A model generated the notes under the pieces. The model was not told the origin of the DNA. It ran no database searches and saw only the letters and a list, made by a program, of their open reading frames with translations. Source: AP-15 sp963787425 (GTDB taxonomy: Bacteria; Pseudomonadota; Alphaproteobacteria; ATCC43930; CGMCC-115725). Taken from it: a DNA stretch of 64,000 nt. Position numbers and translations under genes: made by a program. This document shows positions 46,228 through 56,072 of this stretch, in pieces. The stretch's first letter is position 1; every line of letters begins with the position of its first letter. The stretch is from assembly GCA_963787425.1 (NCBI GenBank), contig CAWBCV010000010.1, positions 1 through 64,000 of the forward strand. The letters run 5' to 3'.

Positions 46228-46636
46228 TTTAGTCTCTGTGTTGGGGGACAACGAGGCAGTCTGCGGGCCGCTTTATTGACAAAAGCTGAAACAGCTCCGT
46301 CGCCGACTGAAATCTGACCCCGTCTGATCGCCAACAAGAGCGACACTACTGACGCCCTGCGAGGCTGGCATTTTCAGAGGGGGTGGAGCGCGGCTTAATG
46401 GCCGCAGGCCCGACACCCGCCGCGCTCCTTTGAACTAGATCACCCCGGCGGCACGACCCATCGCAATCACCCCGAGGCGTTCGGCGCTCGCCCGCGTGGA
46501 GGGTCAGTGGCGGCTTCCCCTCCTTCAGCCTGTCCACCCTTTCTCGGTCGTAGGCATGGCAGCGAGCGCATCCACCCAATGCAGCGCAGAACGCCGCCAG
46601 CCTTGTGTCCAACCGGCTGCGCATGCCTTCATGTCC

Positions 46637-46756
46637 GTGGAAATGGTTTGGACATCTGGAAGTGGCGGCTGTCCTGCACTTCTCCCATTTCCAGTGAGAT
46701 GGATTGGAAATGACTTCCAGGAGCCTCGTGGAAATCAGAGAAACCGCCATTTCCAC
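46637..46756. promoter_or_regulatory. Cluster of TGGAAAT/ATTTCCA words
   Basis: GTGGAAATGG (46637), CCCATTTCCA (46684), ATTGGAAATG (46703), GTGGAAATC (46728) and GCCATTTCCAC (46746) occur within 120 bases in both orientations. Such clustering of one 7-base word in GC-rich DNA suggests multiple protein-binding sites or decayed tandem repeats. Function unknown. Confidence 0.35.
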
Positions 46757-46772
46757 ATATCCACCATCTCCA

Positions 46773-46828
46773 CCCCTACGGGGGACCAGCCTGCCCTAAA
46801 CATGGTCGGCTGCCTCAGGCCGTAGGGG
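46773..46828. promoter_or_regulatory. Inverted repeat CCCCTACGG...CCGTAGGGG
   Basis: Perfect 9-base arms at 46773-46781 and 46820-46828, separated by 38 bases, ending about 55 bases before the pentapeptide gene start. It could be an operator with two half-sites or a hairpin in the leader RNA. Confidence 0.35.
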
Positions 46829-46884
46829 CATAGGGCGACCGCGGCCATGCCGTGCGTCCGTTCTGTTTGGAGTAAGATCGCCCC

Positions 46885-47676
46885 ATGCCGGATTCTGATA
46901 CGCCGCGATCTCCCTTTGCCGGAATGGCCGACCTTACGGCCCGCACACCTGTCCGCGTGCTTTCGCCTGTCGAGATCGAGCGGATGCTGGCTTCGCGTCG
47001 GCTGTACCTTGAGACGGAATACCACGAAGGTCACCGCGCGAATTTCTCATCAGCCGATCTGGCCGGGCGAGATTTCTCGGGCCTCAATCTTCGCGGAATC
47101 AAGATGGACCGCGCCGTGCTCAGCGGGGCTGATTTCACCGGAGCCCATCTCCAAAGCGCGAACTTAATCGGCGCCATTGCGGAACGGGCGTGCTTCGACC
47201 GTGCGGACTTATCCCGGGCGCGCCTAAGCGGGGCAAACTTGGTTTCGGCCAGCATCGAGGACGCCTGTCTTGCCAAAGCGGGTATGGAGTTCGCGCTGAT
47301 GGCCAACGCGATGCTGCGGGGCGCCTACCTGCGGGAAGCCGATATTAGCGGCGCCCAGCTCGATGCCGCCGTGCTCACCGGGGCCGATCTCCGCAAGGCG
47401 AACCTGCGTGGCGCCGGATTTCGTTATGCACGGCTGGACGCTGCCGACCTCCGTGGTGCACGGCTTGGTGGTGCGTTTCTGGTCGGGGCGTCGCTGCGGG
47501 GTGCCGATCTGCGCGATGCGTACCTGCGCTCGGCAAAGCTCGACGGCGCAGATCTGTCCGATGCCAATCTGGAAGGCGTCGAAGGCCTGACGCAGGGGCA
47601 GCTCCATCGGGCCCACCTAAACAACGGAACAAAGCTCGCCGCAGGCTTAAGAGGGGTGGAAGATGGCAAACGATGA
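46885..47676 (+). CDS. Pentapeptide-repeat protein
   Basis: 263 residues. A leader of about 50 residues (VLSPVEIERMLASRRLYLET) is followed by some 35 pentapeptide repeats of the A(D/N)LxG kind, for example FSGLNLRGIKM, LRKANLRGAGF, LRGADLRDAYLRSAKLDGAD. These fold into a right-handed quadrilateral beta-helix; some family members mimic DNA (gyrase protection), but most have no known role. No membrane segment or signal is present, so it is probably cytoplasmic. The stop lies inside the next pentapeptide gene (14-base overlap), indicating an operon. Confidence 0.88.
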   Translation: MPDSDTPRSPFAGMADLTARTPVRVLSPVEIERMLASRRLYLETEYHEGHRANFSSADLAGRDFSGLNLRGIKMDRAVLSGADFTGAHLQSANLIGAIAERACFDRADLSRARLSGANLVSASIEDACLAKAGMEFALMANAMLRGAYLREADISGAQLDAAVLTGADLRKANLRGAGFRYARLDAADLRGARLGGAFLVGASLRGADLRDAYLRSAKLDGADLSDANLEGVEGLTQGQLHRAHLNNGTKLAAGLRGVEDGKR

Positions 47677-48052
47677 GCACGTCGTGATGCTCGCCCGCGG
47701 CGCTGCAGCGTGGAATGAGTGGCGGGCGAAAGACGACGAGGCGCCGGATTTATCTCGGGCCGGTCTGCGAGGGCTCGATTTGAGCGGGTTCGATCTATCG
47801 CGGGCCGACCTTCGGGGTGCCGATCTCCGGGGCGCGAACTTGAGCGGGGCAAATTTGTTGGGTGCGCATCTGGACGGTGCGAACTTGTTCAAGGCGGTAC
47901 TCGACGGCGCCGATCTTGCCGGGGCCTTTTTGAATGGAGCCCAATTCTTGAACTGCGCTCAGCTCGTTGTCGCCCGGAACTGGCAATCAGCGTTCCGCGA
48001 TGACGAGCTCGCCTGCGGAGCCTCTACTCCGGACAGGCAACTGTCGGATTAG
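47663..48052 (+). CDS. Second, shorter pentapeptide-repeat protein
   Basis: 129 residues. MANDEHVVMLARGAAAWNEW is a typical start for this family (usually followed by W-A-x-x-P). Then come about 12 repeats: LRGLDLSGFDLSRADLRGAD, LSGANLLGAHLDGANLFKAV. The C-terminal part, after FLNGAQF, is non-repeat (LVVARNWQSAFRDDELACG). The start overlaps the preceding gene by 14 bases, so translation is probably coupled. Function unknown. Confidence 0.82.
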   Translation: MANDEHVVMLARGAAAWNEWRAKDDEAPDLSRAGLRGLDLSGFDLSRADLRGADLRGANLSGANLLGAHLDGANLFKAVLDGADLAGAFLNGAQFLNCAQLVVARNWQSAFRDDELACGASTPDRQLSD

Positions 48053-48198
48053 GCTGCCGGCCGCCTTATTGCCAAAAAAGGCACCGCCACGCGGCAGCAC
48101 CACACCGCCACGCGGATTTAAGACGCGGTATTGTTGCTGCACTAGCCGTAAGGGGCAAGGTTTCACGGCGTGTCGCTTTCGACTATCCAGATGGAGGT

Positions 48199-49154
48199 TT
48201 ACTCGAGCTTTTCGAACTTCTGCAGGGAGCGCAGGTTGGCTGGGTGTGGTTTCCCCGGGTAAATCTGAGGCCACGCTGTCCAGGAAACTTCACCGACATA
48301 GATGTCCCCACGCAGAGTCGACTGCGAGACCGTGAGGCGCAAGGAACTTTCCGAGTTCGGTCCCTGCAGGCGTGTCGCCGAAGCGGCCGATCAGATTGCC
48401 CCGGTGGTCTACGATACTGACGCGCGGCCCGAGATTGGGAATATCACGGCTGACGGCTGCTGCTGGGCCGACTTCGCAGATGTAGCAGATCGGTTGATGA
48501 CCGTATGGCATGTAGAGGCCGCACGGACGGTGCAGGTTCTTCCATTACGTCTCGTATTTGCCGTTGCCGTCGAACGCCTGGACGCGATGGTTCTCACGGT
48601 CCGCGACATAGAGCCACCCGTCGGCGTCGCAGCAGATGTTGTGGACGATGTTGAACTCGCCCTCGCCGGTTCCGGGTTCGCCCCACGACATCAGCAATTT
48701 GCCGTCGGGTGAGTATTTGTGGACGCGGGCATTACCGTAGCCGTCGGAGACGTAAATCTCACCCCTCGGGGAAAGCGCGGTGTGGGTACAACGGTGGAAC
48801 GGCTCGCCGCTCATAAAGGGCGCCGGTTTGCCGGGGAACTCCGAGCTCTAGGAGCACCTTGCCGTCCAAAGTGACCTTGCGCACGAAATGGCCGCCATCG
48901 TCGGTCAGAAACATGGTGTCGTCTGGAGCCATGTGGACGCCGTGAGCCCGTGGATACCGGCCTTCGCCCCAGGATCGCAGAAAGTTGCCCTCGCGATCGA
49001 AGATGATCATCGGGTGCTCACCGCGGTTGAAGACATAAACATTATCGTTGCGGTCGACGCCGACCCCGCCAACTTCCTTAAAGGACCAGCCGTCGGATAG
49101 TTTTGCCCACTCGGCAACGACACGGTACCTGAACTGGCCGGATCCGACGATCAT
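48199..49154 (-). pseudogene. NHL-repeat beta-propeller protein (peptidyl-glycine lyase-like), frameshifted
   Basis: Start ATG 49154. Blades recognisable as FKEVGGVGVDRNDNVYVFNR, YPRAHGVHMAPDDTMFLTDD; after a shift near 48830 THTALSPRGEIYVSDGYGNA and FNIVHNICCDADGWLYVADR; and after another near 48545 HQPICYICEVGPAAAVSRDI, SIVDHRGNLIGRFGD and GKFLAPHGLAVDS to a TAA at 48199. Two or three indels. The joined length of about 318 residues suits a six-bladed NHL propeller such as those annotated peptidyl-alpha-hydroxyglycine alpha-amidating lyase-like. Confidence 0.78.
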
Positions 49155-49305
49155 CGAACACTCCTTGCGCGTGCATCCATTCGAGATCAGAGCATCGCGA
49201 CGCCGCTGGCAAACCGCAAGCTCCTATGTGCTCCGTCCGACGTTGTTAGGCCAATGGCTTCTCCCTATGCTGTCGGGCAGAATTGAAACAAACGGAGGAG
49301 CCACA

Positions 49306-50329
49306 ATGCCCTACGGAGGAAACGACTGGCTGGCGCTGACCCAAGAGCCTACATTAGAAGTCGGAGATACCGATCTGTGATCCCCATCATCACTTCTGGG
49401 ATTTCAGATCCGAGCGTATCCCCTACCAGCGCTACCTTCTTCACGAGCTGGCCGCTGACGTGAACTGCGGCCATAACGTGAGCTCTACGGTTTTCATCGA
49501 GGCACGGTCCATGTACCGGCCGGATCGGCCCGTGGAGTTGCGCCCCGTCGGCGAGGTCGAATTTGCCCAGGGCCTGGCAGCCGCTGCTGCAACCGGGCTT
49601 TATGGTCCTTGCCGGGCCGCATCGGCCATCATTGGCCATGCCGACCTGAAGCTGGGCGATCGCGTGGAGCCCGTGTTGCAGGCGCTTCAGGCTGCCAGCC
49701 CCAACCGGTTTCGTGGCATCCGGCACACTGTGACTTGGGATCCGCATCCCGAGATCGAAAACCGTGAGAAAGAAGGGGTGCTCGCCAGTGCCGAATATCG
49801 GGCCGGGGCTCAGGTGCTGGCGCGTATGGGTCTGTCCCTCGACATTGGTGTGTGCTTCCCGCAATTGCCCGAGCTGGCCGCCTTTGCCAAGGCCGTGCCC
49901 GATCTGACCATCATCCTGAACCATCTTGGCGGCCTCACGCGCATAGGCCCCTATGCCAACCGAGACGATGAGGTACTGCCGACTTGGCGAGGCGGGCTAG
50001 CGGCGGTGGCGCAATGCCCCAACGTCAACCTCAAGCTAGGCGGTATCGGAATGCCTCGGCTGGGGTTCGACTGGCCTACTCGCGCCCGGCCGATCGGGTC
50101 GGAAGAGTTGGCCTCCTCGATGGTTCCAATCATGAGTTCCTGCATCGAGCAGTTCGGCCCGAACCGGTGCATGTTCGAGAGCAACTTCCCGGTCGATAAG
50201 GTCTCGTTTTCCCACCACGTCCTGTTCAATGCTTTCAAACTGTTATCGAAGAGCTACTCGGCCTCCGAGCGGGCCGCCTTGTTTCACGACACGGCTGCTC
50301 GCGCGTATCGGATCAGCGAACCCGGATAG
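49306..50329 (+). pseudogene. Amidohydrolase_2 family protein, frameshifted near the N-terminus
   Basis: ATG 49306 with GGAGGAG upstream reads MPYGGNDWLALTQEPTLE. One base is off near 49365, after which the metal motif PICDPHHHFWDFRSERIPYQ appears, then NCGHNVSSTVFIEARSMY and, from 49460 on, an undisturbed frame: TGLYGPCRAASAIIGHADLK, IILNHLGGLTRIGPY and the C-terminal RCMFESNFPVDK. About 340 residues when joined. It resembles the lactonase-like amidohydrolases (DPHHHFWD start, ESNFPVD end) found in catabolic clusters. Confidence 0.82.
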
Positions 50330-50409
50330 TCGGGGGTGCATGACAATCCGCGCAACACCATGATCGAGCTGATGCGCTGCGAGCACTGTCGGAGATCAGA
50401 GAGGCATCC

Positions 50410-51446
50410 ATGGTAATGAACAGAAAGATCCGCGTAGGAATGGTCGGGGCAAATCCGGGCCGTGGGTTTGCCTCGATCGCTCATATTCCTGCCCTGCAGG
50501 CACTTCCAGACTTCGAGATCAGCGCTGTGTGCACCACGCGGCAAGATTCTGCGGACGCAGCGGCGAGGCATTATGGGGTGCCGTTGGCGTTTTGCGACGC
50601 CGAGAAACTGGCTCAGCATCCGGACGTCGATCTGGTCGCGGTCAGCGTGAAGGTGCCCGATCACTAGCTGCCGGTCATGGCCACAATCGAAGCCGGGAAG
50701 CATGTCTATTGCGAATGGCCGCTCGGCCGTAACACCGACGAAGCCGCCCGGATGCGCGATGCAGCAAACCGCAAGGGAGTCGGGCATGCCGTCGGACTGC
50801 AAGGCCAGGTATCGCCGGCCATCAACTACACCAAGGATCTGATTGCCGAGGGCTTTGTCGGTCGCGTTCTGTCGGCGACGATGATCGGCTGCGCCCCGAG
50901 TTGGGGACCCACTATCGACCGTGCCTATCAGGCCGACCACGCCAATGGCGCCAACCTGCTGACGATCACTGGTGGCCGTACGATCGATGCGCTGTGCTAT
51001 TGCCTTGGCGAATTTCGTGAGCTTGCTGCTTTCGTCGTGAGCCAACGCGACCGCATACTTGTCGAGGAAACCGACGAACTGATCAGCAAGACCGTGCCTG
51101 ACCAACTTGTCGTCAATGGCATTGTCGGAGACGGTACGGTCGTATCCTTTCAGATCCGTGGCGGGATGAACGAGGGACGGCGTTCCTGTTCGAGATCCAC
51201 GGGGACCAGGGCGACCTCCAGCTGACGGCCACCTCACGAGCCTCCATGCAGCGGCAGGAACTGAATGTGAGAGGGGCTCGAGGTGGTGAGAAGGAACTCG
51301 CTGAGCTGCCCATACCAGGTAAATACCGCTGGGTTCCGGAAGGGGTCGCGCCCGACTCTCGTTACAATGTCGCTCAGCTTTACGCGAGGTTGGCCGAAAG
51401 CATTCGGAAACCGGAAATTAGGCAGGTAATCGAGAGCTCGCAATAG
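50410..51446 (+). pseudogene. Gfo/Idh/MocA family oxidoreductase with amber stop and frameshift
   Basis: KIRVGMVGANPGRGFASIAH is the Rossmann start, followed by LAQHPDVDLVAVSVKVPDH. TAG at 50665-50667 then replaces a Tyr codon expected in PDHYLPVM. The same frame continues LPVMATIEAGKHVYCEWPLG (EKP-type motif as EWP) and YTKDLIAEGFVGRVLSATMI to a shift near 51175. LFEIHGDQGDLQLTATSRAS then leads to 51446. Joined, about 345 residues. Located just after the amidohydrolase on the same strand, a pairing typical of sugar or cyclitol breakdown. Confidence 0.82.
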
Positions 51447-51521
51447 GGCTTCGGAACTATGTGCCAGCTCAGCGATCGGCGCTGTGCACGGCCAAATGAG
51501 ATATCTAATCCTCCTTTAAAC

Positions 51522-51984
51522 TCAATGACGAAGCGGCTTGCGCATGAAGACGCGGTCATAGCCGGCTTCGGTACCGCGTCCCGTCTCTTCATAGCCGATC
51601 GGAGTGTAGAGGCATTGATTCTCCACCATTGTCTGATGCGTGTAGAGCCGGATTTCGTGATAACCGCGCCGCAATGCCTCGTCCTCGGCGAACCCGAGCA
51701 GCCGGCGGCCCAACCCTAAGCCCTGGCGCGCGGGGGAGACGGCGATATTGTCGAGGAGCGGATAGTTCGGCGCGGGCACCAGCACGATCATGGCGGCTAT
51801 CACGGCCCCTTCCTCGACGACCCACACCACGCCCTCCGACACGCGCGCCGGATAGTCGTCGAGCATTGGCCCCGGCGGGCCTGCCTATGCGGGCGATGTA
51901 GTGCCGGTAGGCCTGGTCCACGATGTTCGCAATGGCAGGGTCGTCGGCTGCTGTCGCAGCTCGGATGCGAAGTGCGTCTATCAT
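51522..51984 (-). pseudogene. GNAT family N-acetyltransferase, frameshifted
   Basis: ATG 51984: MIDALRIRAATAADDPAIAN, IVDQAYRHYIARIGRPAGA. After a shift near 51868 it continues LDDYPARVSEGVVWVVEEGA, PLLDNIAVSPARQGLGLGRR (acetyl-CoA loop QGLGLG) and ALRRGYHEIRLYTHQTMVEN...YTPIGYEETGRG. About 154 residues when joined. A single indel in an otherwise well-kept gene. Confidence 0.8.
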
Positions 51985-52191
51985 CAATCTCTGCGGAACC
52001 ACCTTGATGGACGAGCACACCGACCTCGGGATGCGGTGGTCGTGGAGTGAATAGATGGTATCCTCCCGAGCGTCGGAACCCGCCACGAGAGCCCAGTAAA
52101 TGGAGCCGCATAGCGGGATGCGACCGCGGGTTTCGCTGGGGTTCGTAGTCGCGAGGCGGCGCGGCGAACCTGCGAAAGCCAAGAGAGGTAC

Positions 52192-53793
52192 ATGGAGATG
52201 AAGCGAAGTCTGCGAGGATACGCGGCAGCGGGCTCGTTGTTCCTTGCGATGTTCGTCGCTGAGGCGGCATTCGCCCAAAAGCAGGGCGGCATTCTGAAAA
52301 TGTACAATCCCGACAGTCCAGCAAGCATGTCGATCCACGAGGAAGCGACCATCGTCTCAGAGCGGCCGATGATGGGAGTCTTTAACAATCTCGTCATGTT
52401 CGACCAGCACGTCAAACAAAACAGTCTCGAATCAATCGTGCCCGATCTGGCCACGGGCTGGTCATGGAACGAGGACGGCACCGAATTGACGTTGCCGCTG
52501 CACCAAGGCGTCACTTGGCACGATGGCAAGCCCTTCACCGCCAAGGACGTCCAATGCACCTGGGATCTGCTGACCGGCAAGTCGAGCGAGAAGCTTCGCG
52601 TCAATACCCGCAAGTCGTGGTACCGGAATCTGGCGGCAGTTACTACCAACGGCGACTACGAGGTCACCTTTCATCTCAATCGACCGCAGCCGGCCTTCCT
52701 CGCGCTGCTCGCTTCCGGATATTCCCCAGTCTATCCCTGTCATGTTCCGCCGCGCGACATGCGCCAGCATCCGATCGGCACGGGCCCATTTAAATTTGTC
52801 GCGTTCAAGCCGAACGAGTACATCAAGGTGACGCGAAACCCGGATTACTGGAAAAAGGGCCGACCTTATCTTGACGGCATCGAATATACGATCATCCGCA
52901 ACCTGTCGACGGCGATACTGGGGTTCGTTGCCGGTAAATTCGACATGACTTTCGCGTACAGCGTGACGGAACCGCTGCTGAAGGATGTGAAGAGCCAGAT
53001 GCCCGACGCAATCTGCGAATTGGCGCCGATCGGCGTCAACCGCAGTCTGATCGCCAACCGGGAAAAGCCGCCCTTCGACAACCCCGAATTGCGGCAGGCG
53101 ATGGCGCTGAGCTTTGACCGCCAGGCGTTTGTCGACATCGTAACCGAGGGACAGGGCGACATCGGCGGCGTCATGCAGCCGCCACCCGAAGGGCTTTGGG
53201 GCATGCCGCCCGAGATCCTGAAAAGCCTGCCGGGCTATGACCCCGATGTACGGAAAAACCGCACGGATGCCCGCCAGATCATGGAGAGGCCCGGCTATGG
53301 GCCCGAGAGACGGCTCAAGGTCAAGGTGTCGGTGCGCGACCTCCCGTTCTTCCGAGACCCTGCCGTGATCATGATCGACCAGTTGAAGGAGGTGTACATC
53401 GACGGCGAGCTCGAAATGATCGACACCGCCAATTGGCTGCCCAAGGTCATGCGCGAGGACTACACCGTTGGGCTCAGCCCGGTGGGTGGCGGGCCCGATC
53501 CCGACCAAAACCTTTACCTGAATTACGGGTGCGGCGGCGAGCTGAACTATAACGGTTACTGCAATCCGGAGGTGGACAAGCTGATCGATCGCCAATCGGT
53601 CGAGGCTGACCAGGAACGGCGCAAGCAGCTGGTCTGGGAGATCGAAAGGAAGCTGGCGGAAGACGGCGCCCGACCGATCTTCTTTTACGACCGCCGCGCG
53701 ACCTGCTGGCAGCCCCGGGTGAAAGGGCTGACGGTCATGGTCAACAGCATCTCCAACGGCGCGCGCATGGAAGATGTCTGGCTCGACAATTAG
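52192..53793 (+). CDS. ABC transporter substrate-binding protein, family 5 (oligopeptide/organic solute)
   Basis: 533 residues. GAGAGG lies before ATG 52192; a signal peptide (GYAAAGSLFLAMFVAEAAFA-QK) directs export. SBP_bac_5 features: GGILKMYNPDSPASMSIHE, ATGWSWNEDGTELTLPLHQG, VTWHDGKPFTAKDVQCTWD, PIGTGPFKFVAFKPNEYIKV, NPDYWKKGRPYLDGIEYTII and NPELRQAMALSFDRQAF. No cognate permease or ATPase genes are in the window, which is unusual for a family-5 system. It leads a run of catabolic genes on the same strand and probably captures their substrate. Confidence 0.92.
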   Translation: MEMKRSLRGYAAAGSLFLAMFVAEAAFAQKQGGILKMYNPDSPASMSIHEEATIVSERPMMGVFNNLVMFDQHVKQNSLESIVPDLATGWSWNEDGTELTLPLHQGVTWHDGKPFTAKDVQCTWDLLTGKSSEKLRVNTRKSWYRNLAAVTTNGDYEVTFHLNRPQPAFLALLASGYSPVYPCHVPPRDMRQHPIGTGPFKFVAFKPNEYIKVTRNPDYWKKGRPYLDGIEYTIIRNLSTAILGFVAGKFDMTFAYSVTEPLLKDVKSQMPDAICELAPIGVNRSLIANREKPPFDNPELRQAMALSFDRQAFVDIVTEGQGDIGGVMQPPPEGLWGMPPEILKSLPGYDPDVRKNRTDARQIMERPGYGPERRLKVKVSVRDLPFFRDPAVIMIDQLKEVYIDGELEMIDTANWLPKVMREDYTVGLSPVGGGPDPDQNLYLNYGCGGELNYNGYCNPEVDKLIDRQSVEADQERRKQLVWEIERKLAEDGARPIFFYDRRATCWQPRVKGLTVMVNSISNGARMEDVWLDN

Positions 53794-53891
53794 CAGGCCT
53801 CAACCTTCATCGTCGGTTGGACACCGAGAGCTCCGTTGGGCTAAGGCCATCCCGCTGCGGACGGCACCGGCTCCTGAATGGTGATCCAACC

Positions 53892-54866
53892 ATGGCGCTG
53901 GTACAATTTCCCGCATCCACAGCGGGGTCCACACTCATGAGCGCGAACTCGGCGTCCAAATCGGCAAACCTACAGACCCTGATCCATCGCCGAGACAAGG
54001 TTCTGGCTGTCTTGCACCCGCCGACTGCGGCGCATGCCCGGATAATGGAGAAGGCCGGTTGCGAAGCTTTGTTCGTGGGTACCGGCGGGGTCGTCGGTGC
54101 CTACACCGGTCTTGCCGATGTCGGCACCGCCACGATGATAGAATGCGTGACGATCGGTGGGTGGATAGCCGACAGCGTGTCGATCCCGGTGATCATGGAC
54201 GGCGACACCGGTCACGGCGGCATCATGGCTGTGCGCCGCGTGGTGCGGGAGTGCATCCGCGCCGGCATTGCCGGGATTCGCATCGACGACCAGCCGATCG
54301 AGAGCAAGCGTAAGACGCAGAGCGCCGGCGTCGAGGTCGTGCCGCTCGATCAGGCGATTGCGCGCTACCGGGCAGCTGTTGACATGAAGAACGAGCTCGA
54401 CCCGAATTTCGTCGTGATGGCGCAGTGCTACGCTCGCGATGCCTCAGACGGCACGCTGGAGGACACGATCGCGCGGTTGCGGGCTTACCAGGAGGAGGCC
54501 GGCGTCGACTGGGTCCAGTTCGAGTCGCCCCATTCGATCGACGAAATCAAAGCAGCCCGCGCCGCCATCACAGGGCCGTTTTCCTTCATGAAGGGGAAGC
54601 TCGGCCGTTATCTCGATCTCGACGAGCACCTGGCGCTCGGCGTCACCATCGCCTGGTATCCCGGTTTCACCCACCACGTCACCTGGGCGGCGCTGTGGGA
54701 CTTCATGACCGCGTTCCAGTCCGGCGGCGTGAAGGCTTGGGACGCCTTTGTCGAAGGCCGCCGCGATCGGCCTTATCCCGTACCCGAAGTGCCGGACGAT
54801 GGCGAAGGCGGCGCAAAGCAGCGAGCTCTCGAGGAACGCTACTTTTCAGCTGATCGGCGCCGTTAG
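53892..54866 (+). CDS. Isocitrate lyase/PEP mutase superfamily protein
   Basis: 324 residues from ATG 53892 (or 309 from 53937; neither has a clear ribosome site). A TIM-barrel enzyme of the carboxyphosphonoenolpyruvate mutase / methylisocitrate lyase group, which cleaves or forms C-C or P-C bonds next to a carboxylate. Landmarks: HPPTAAHARIMEKAGCEALF, the Mg-binding IPVIMDGDTGHGG, IAGIRIDDQPIESKRK (usually E-D-Q), and VVMAQCYARDASDGTLEDTI in the catalytic loop place. The carboxylate-side motif differs from methylisocitrate lyase (KKCGH absent), so the substrate is probably another 2-methylmalate/oxaloacetate-like acid. Confidence 0.87.
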   Translation: MALVQFPASTAGSTLMSANSASKSANLQTLIHRRDKVLAVLHPPTAAHARIMEKAGCEALFVGTGGVVGAYTGLADVGTATMIECVTIGGWIADSVSIPVIMDGDTGHGGIMAVRRVVRECIRAGIAGIRIDDQPIESKRKTQSAGVEVVPLDQAIARYRAAVDMKNELDPNFVVMAQCYARDASDGTLEDTIARLRAYQEEAGVDWVQFESPHSIDEIKAARAAITGPFSFMKGKLGRYLDLDEHLALGVTIAWYPGFTHHVTWAALWDFMTAFQSGGVKAWDAFVEGRRDRPYPVPEVPDDGEGGAKQRALEERYFSADRRR

Positions 54867-54895
54867 GTCTTAAAATCCATTCGAAGGGGTGCGCG

Positions 54896-56044
54896 ATGGC
54901 TCGTGACGGCTACAGGATTTTCGACTCCGACACGCATGTCGGTCCGGACGCACGCATTATAGCCGGTTATCTCAGCGGGGCTGAAAAGGACAGGCTGCGT
55001 GGTTGGGAGGCATACAAGTCGCGAGACCGCTCCGGGCATGAGACCTACACCAAGGGTCAGCGGCGTTATCGTCGCCGCCTCGGGACGGCCGAACCTGACG
55101 AGGCGCCGAGCGGGTATATGGCGGGCTTTACCGGCGTCAAGCGGACGCGCCAGCCATCGCCGCTGGTGGACTTTGACCCTGGCGAGCGCATCAAGGACAT
55201 GGATTACGAGGGTGTCGACGTTAACCTGACACTGCCCTCGGGCTGGTTTGGCACCTGGACCGCCGGCGACGACGTGGCGCTCGAAATGGCGATGTATCGC
55301 GCCTATCACCGCTGGATGGCCGATTATTGTGGCGCCTACCCTAACCGGCTCGGCGGCGTAATCCTGGCCGGCGCCCGAGACATAGATGGCGCCCTTGTTG
55401 AGATCCGCCGTTGGGGCCGCCCGAAGTGGGCCTGGGGGCTGATGGTCTACGCGCCGGTCGGCATGCCGCTCGACCACCCGACACTTGAGCCGGTTTACGC
55501 TACAGCCGCCGAGCTCGACCTCGCCGTCGTGCTCCACACCTTCACGGTGATGCCGCCCTATGCGCCCGGCGGACAGGATACCTGGGATAATCTGTGGCTG
55601 CAGCGCTCAGCCGCGCACCCCTGGTGCGGCATGCGCAATATGGCGGCAATGATCGGCAGCGGTGTGATGGACCGCTACCCCAGCTTGCGCGTCGGGACCT
55701 TGGAGGCGGGGCACGGATGGCTGCCGTTCTGGATGGCACGGCTTGACGAACATGCCGAGACGATCAAAGCCGCGCTCCCTGAACTTGGTCACAAGCCAAG
55801 CGAGTACGTTACTGGCGGGCGGTATTTCCAAAGCATCGAGATCCCCGAGGGCGCCCGGCTGACGAACGCCGTCATCGATCTGATCGGCGACCACGTCCTG
55901 ATGTATGCGTCAGACTATCCGCATGGCGAGAGCCATTTCCCCGAGTCGGTCTCGCTCGTGCTGGACTGGAAGATGGACAGCGAGCGAAAGCGCAGGCTCC
56001 TCTGGGACAATGCCATCCGGTTTTATGCACGCGCTCCAGTCTGA
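54896..56044 (+). CDS. Amidohydrolase family protein
   Basis: 382 residues, intact. Metal and catalytic landmarks: RIFDSDTHVG (D-x-D-x-H variant), AVVLHTFTVMPPYAPG (His), RVGTLEAGHGWLPFWMARLD and LMYASDYPHGESHFPES (catalytic Asp). A charged insert at about 40-70 (KSRDRSGHETYTKGQRRYRR) is larger than in the enzyme at 3337-4368. The start is 29 bases after the PEP-mutase-like gene, so the two are co-transcribed. A decarboxylase or C-C hydrolase role is likely but the substrate is unknown. Confidence 0.88.
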   Translation: MARDGYRIFDSDTHVGPDARIIAGYLSGAEKDRLRGWEAYKSRDRSGHETYTKGQRRYRRRLGTAEPDEAPSGYMAGFTGVKRTRQPSPLVDFDPGERIKDMDYEGVDVNLTLPSGWFGTWTAGDDVALEMAMYRAYHRWMADYCGAYPNRLGGVILAGARDIDGALVEIRRWGRPKWAWGLMVYAPVGMPLDHPTLEPVYATAAELDLAVVLHTFTVMPPYAPGGQDTWDNLWLQRSAAHPWCGMRNMAAMIGSGVMDRYPSLRVGTLEAGHGWLPFWMARLDEHAETIKAALPELGHKPSEYVTGGRYFQSIEIPEGARLTNAVIDLIGDHVLMYASDYPHGESHFPESVSLVLDWKMDSERKRRLLWDNAIRFYARAPV

Positions 56045-56072
56045 TGGCGGGTAATTAGCTGGGAGAAACGTC

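Larger units (their letters stand above)
46228..46884. other. Gene-free stretch of about 650 bases upstream of the pentapeptide genes
   Basis: No convincing ORF on either strand. It contains the ATTTCCA-word cluster (46637-46756) and a 9-bp inverted repeat (46773-46828), both annotated separately. Confidence 0.4.

Noticed and set aside
46510..46570. CARCH motif on the minus strand, resembling a c-type haem site
   Set aside because: Single five-residue match in an Arg-rich frame without signal peptide or cytochrome context.
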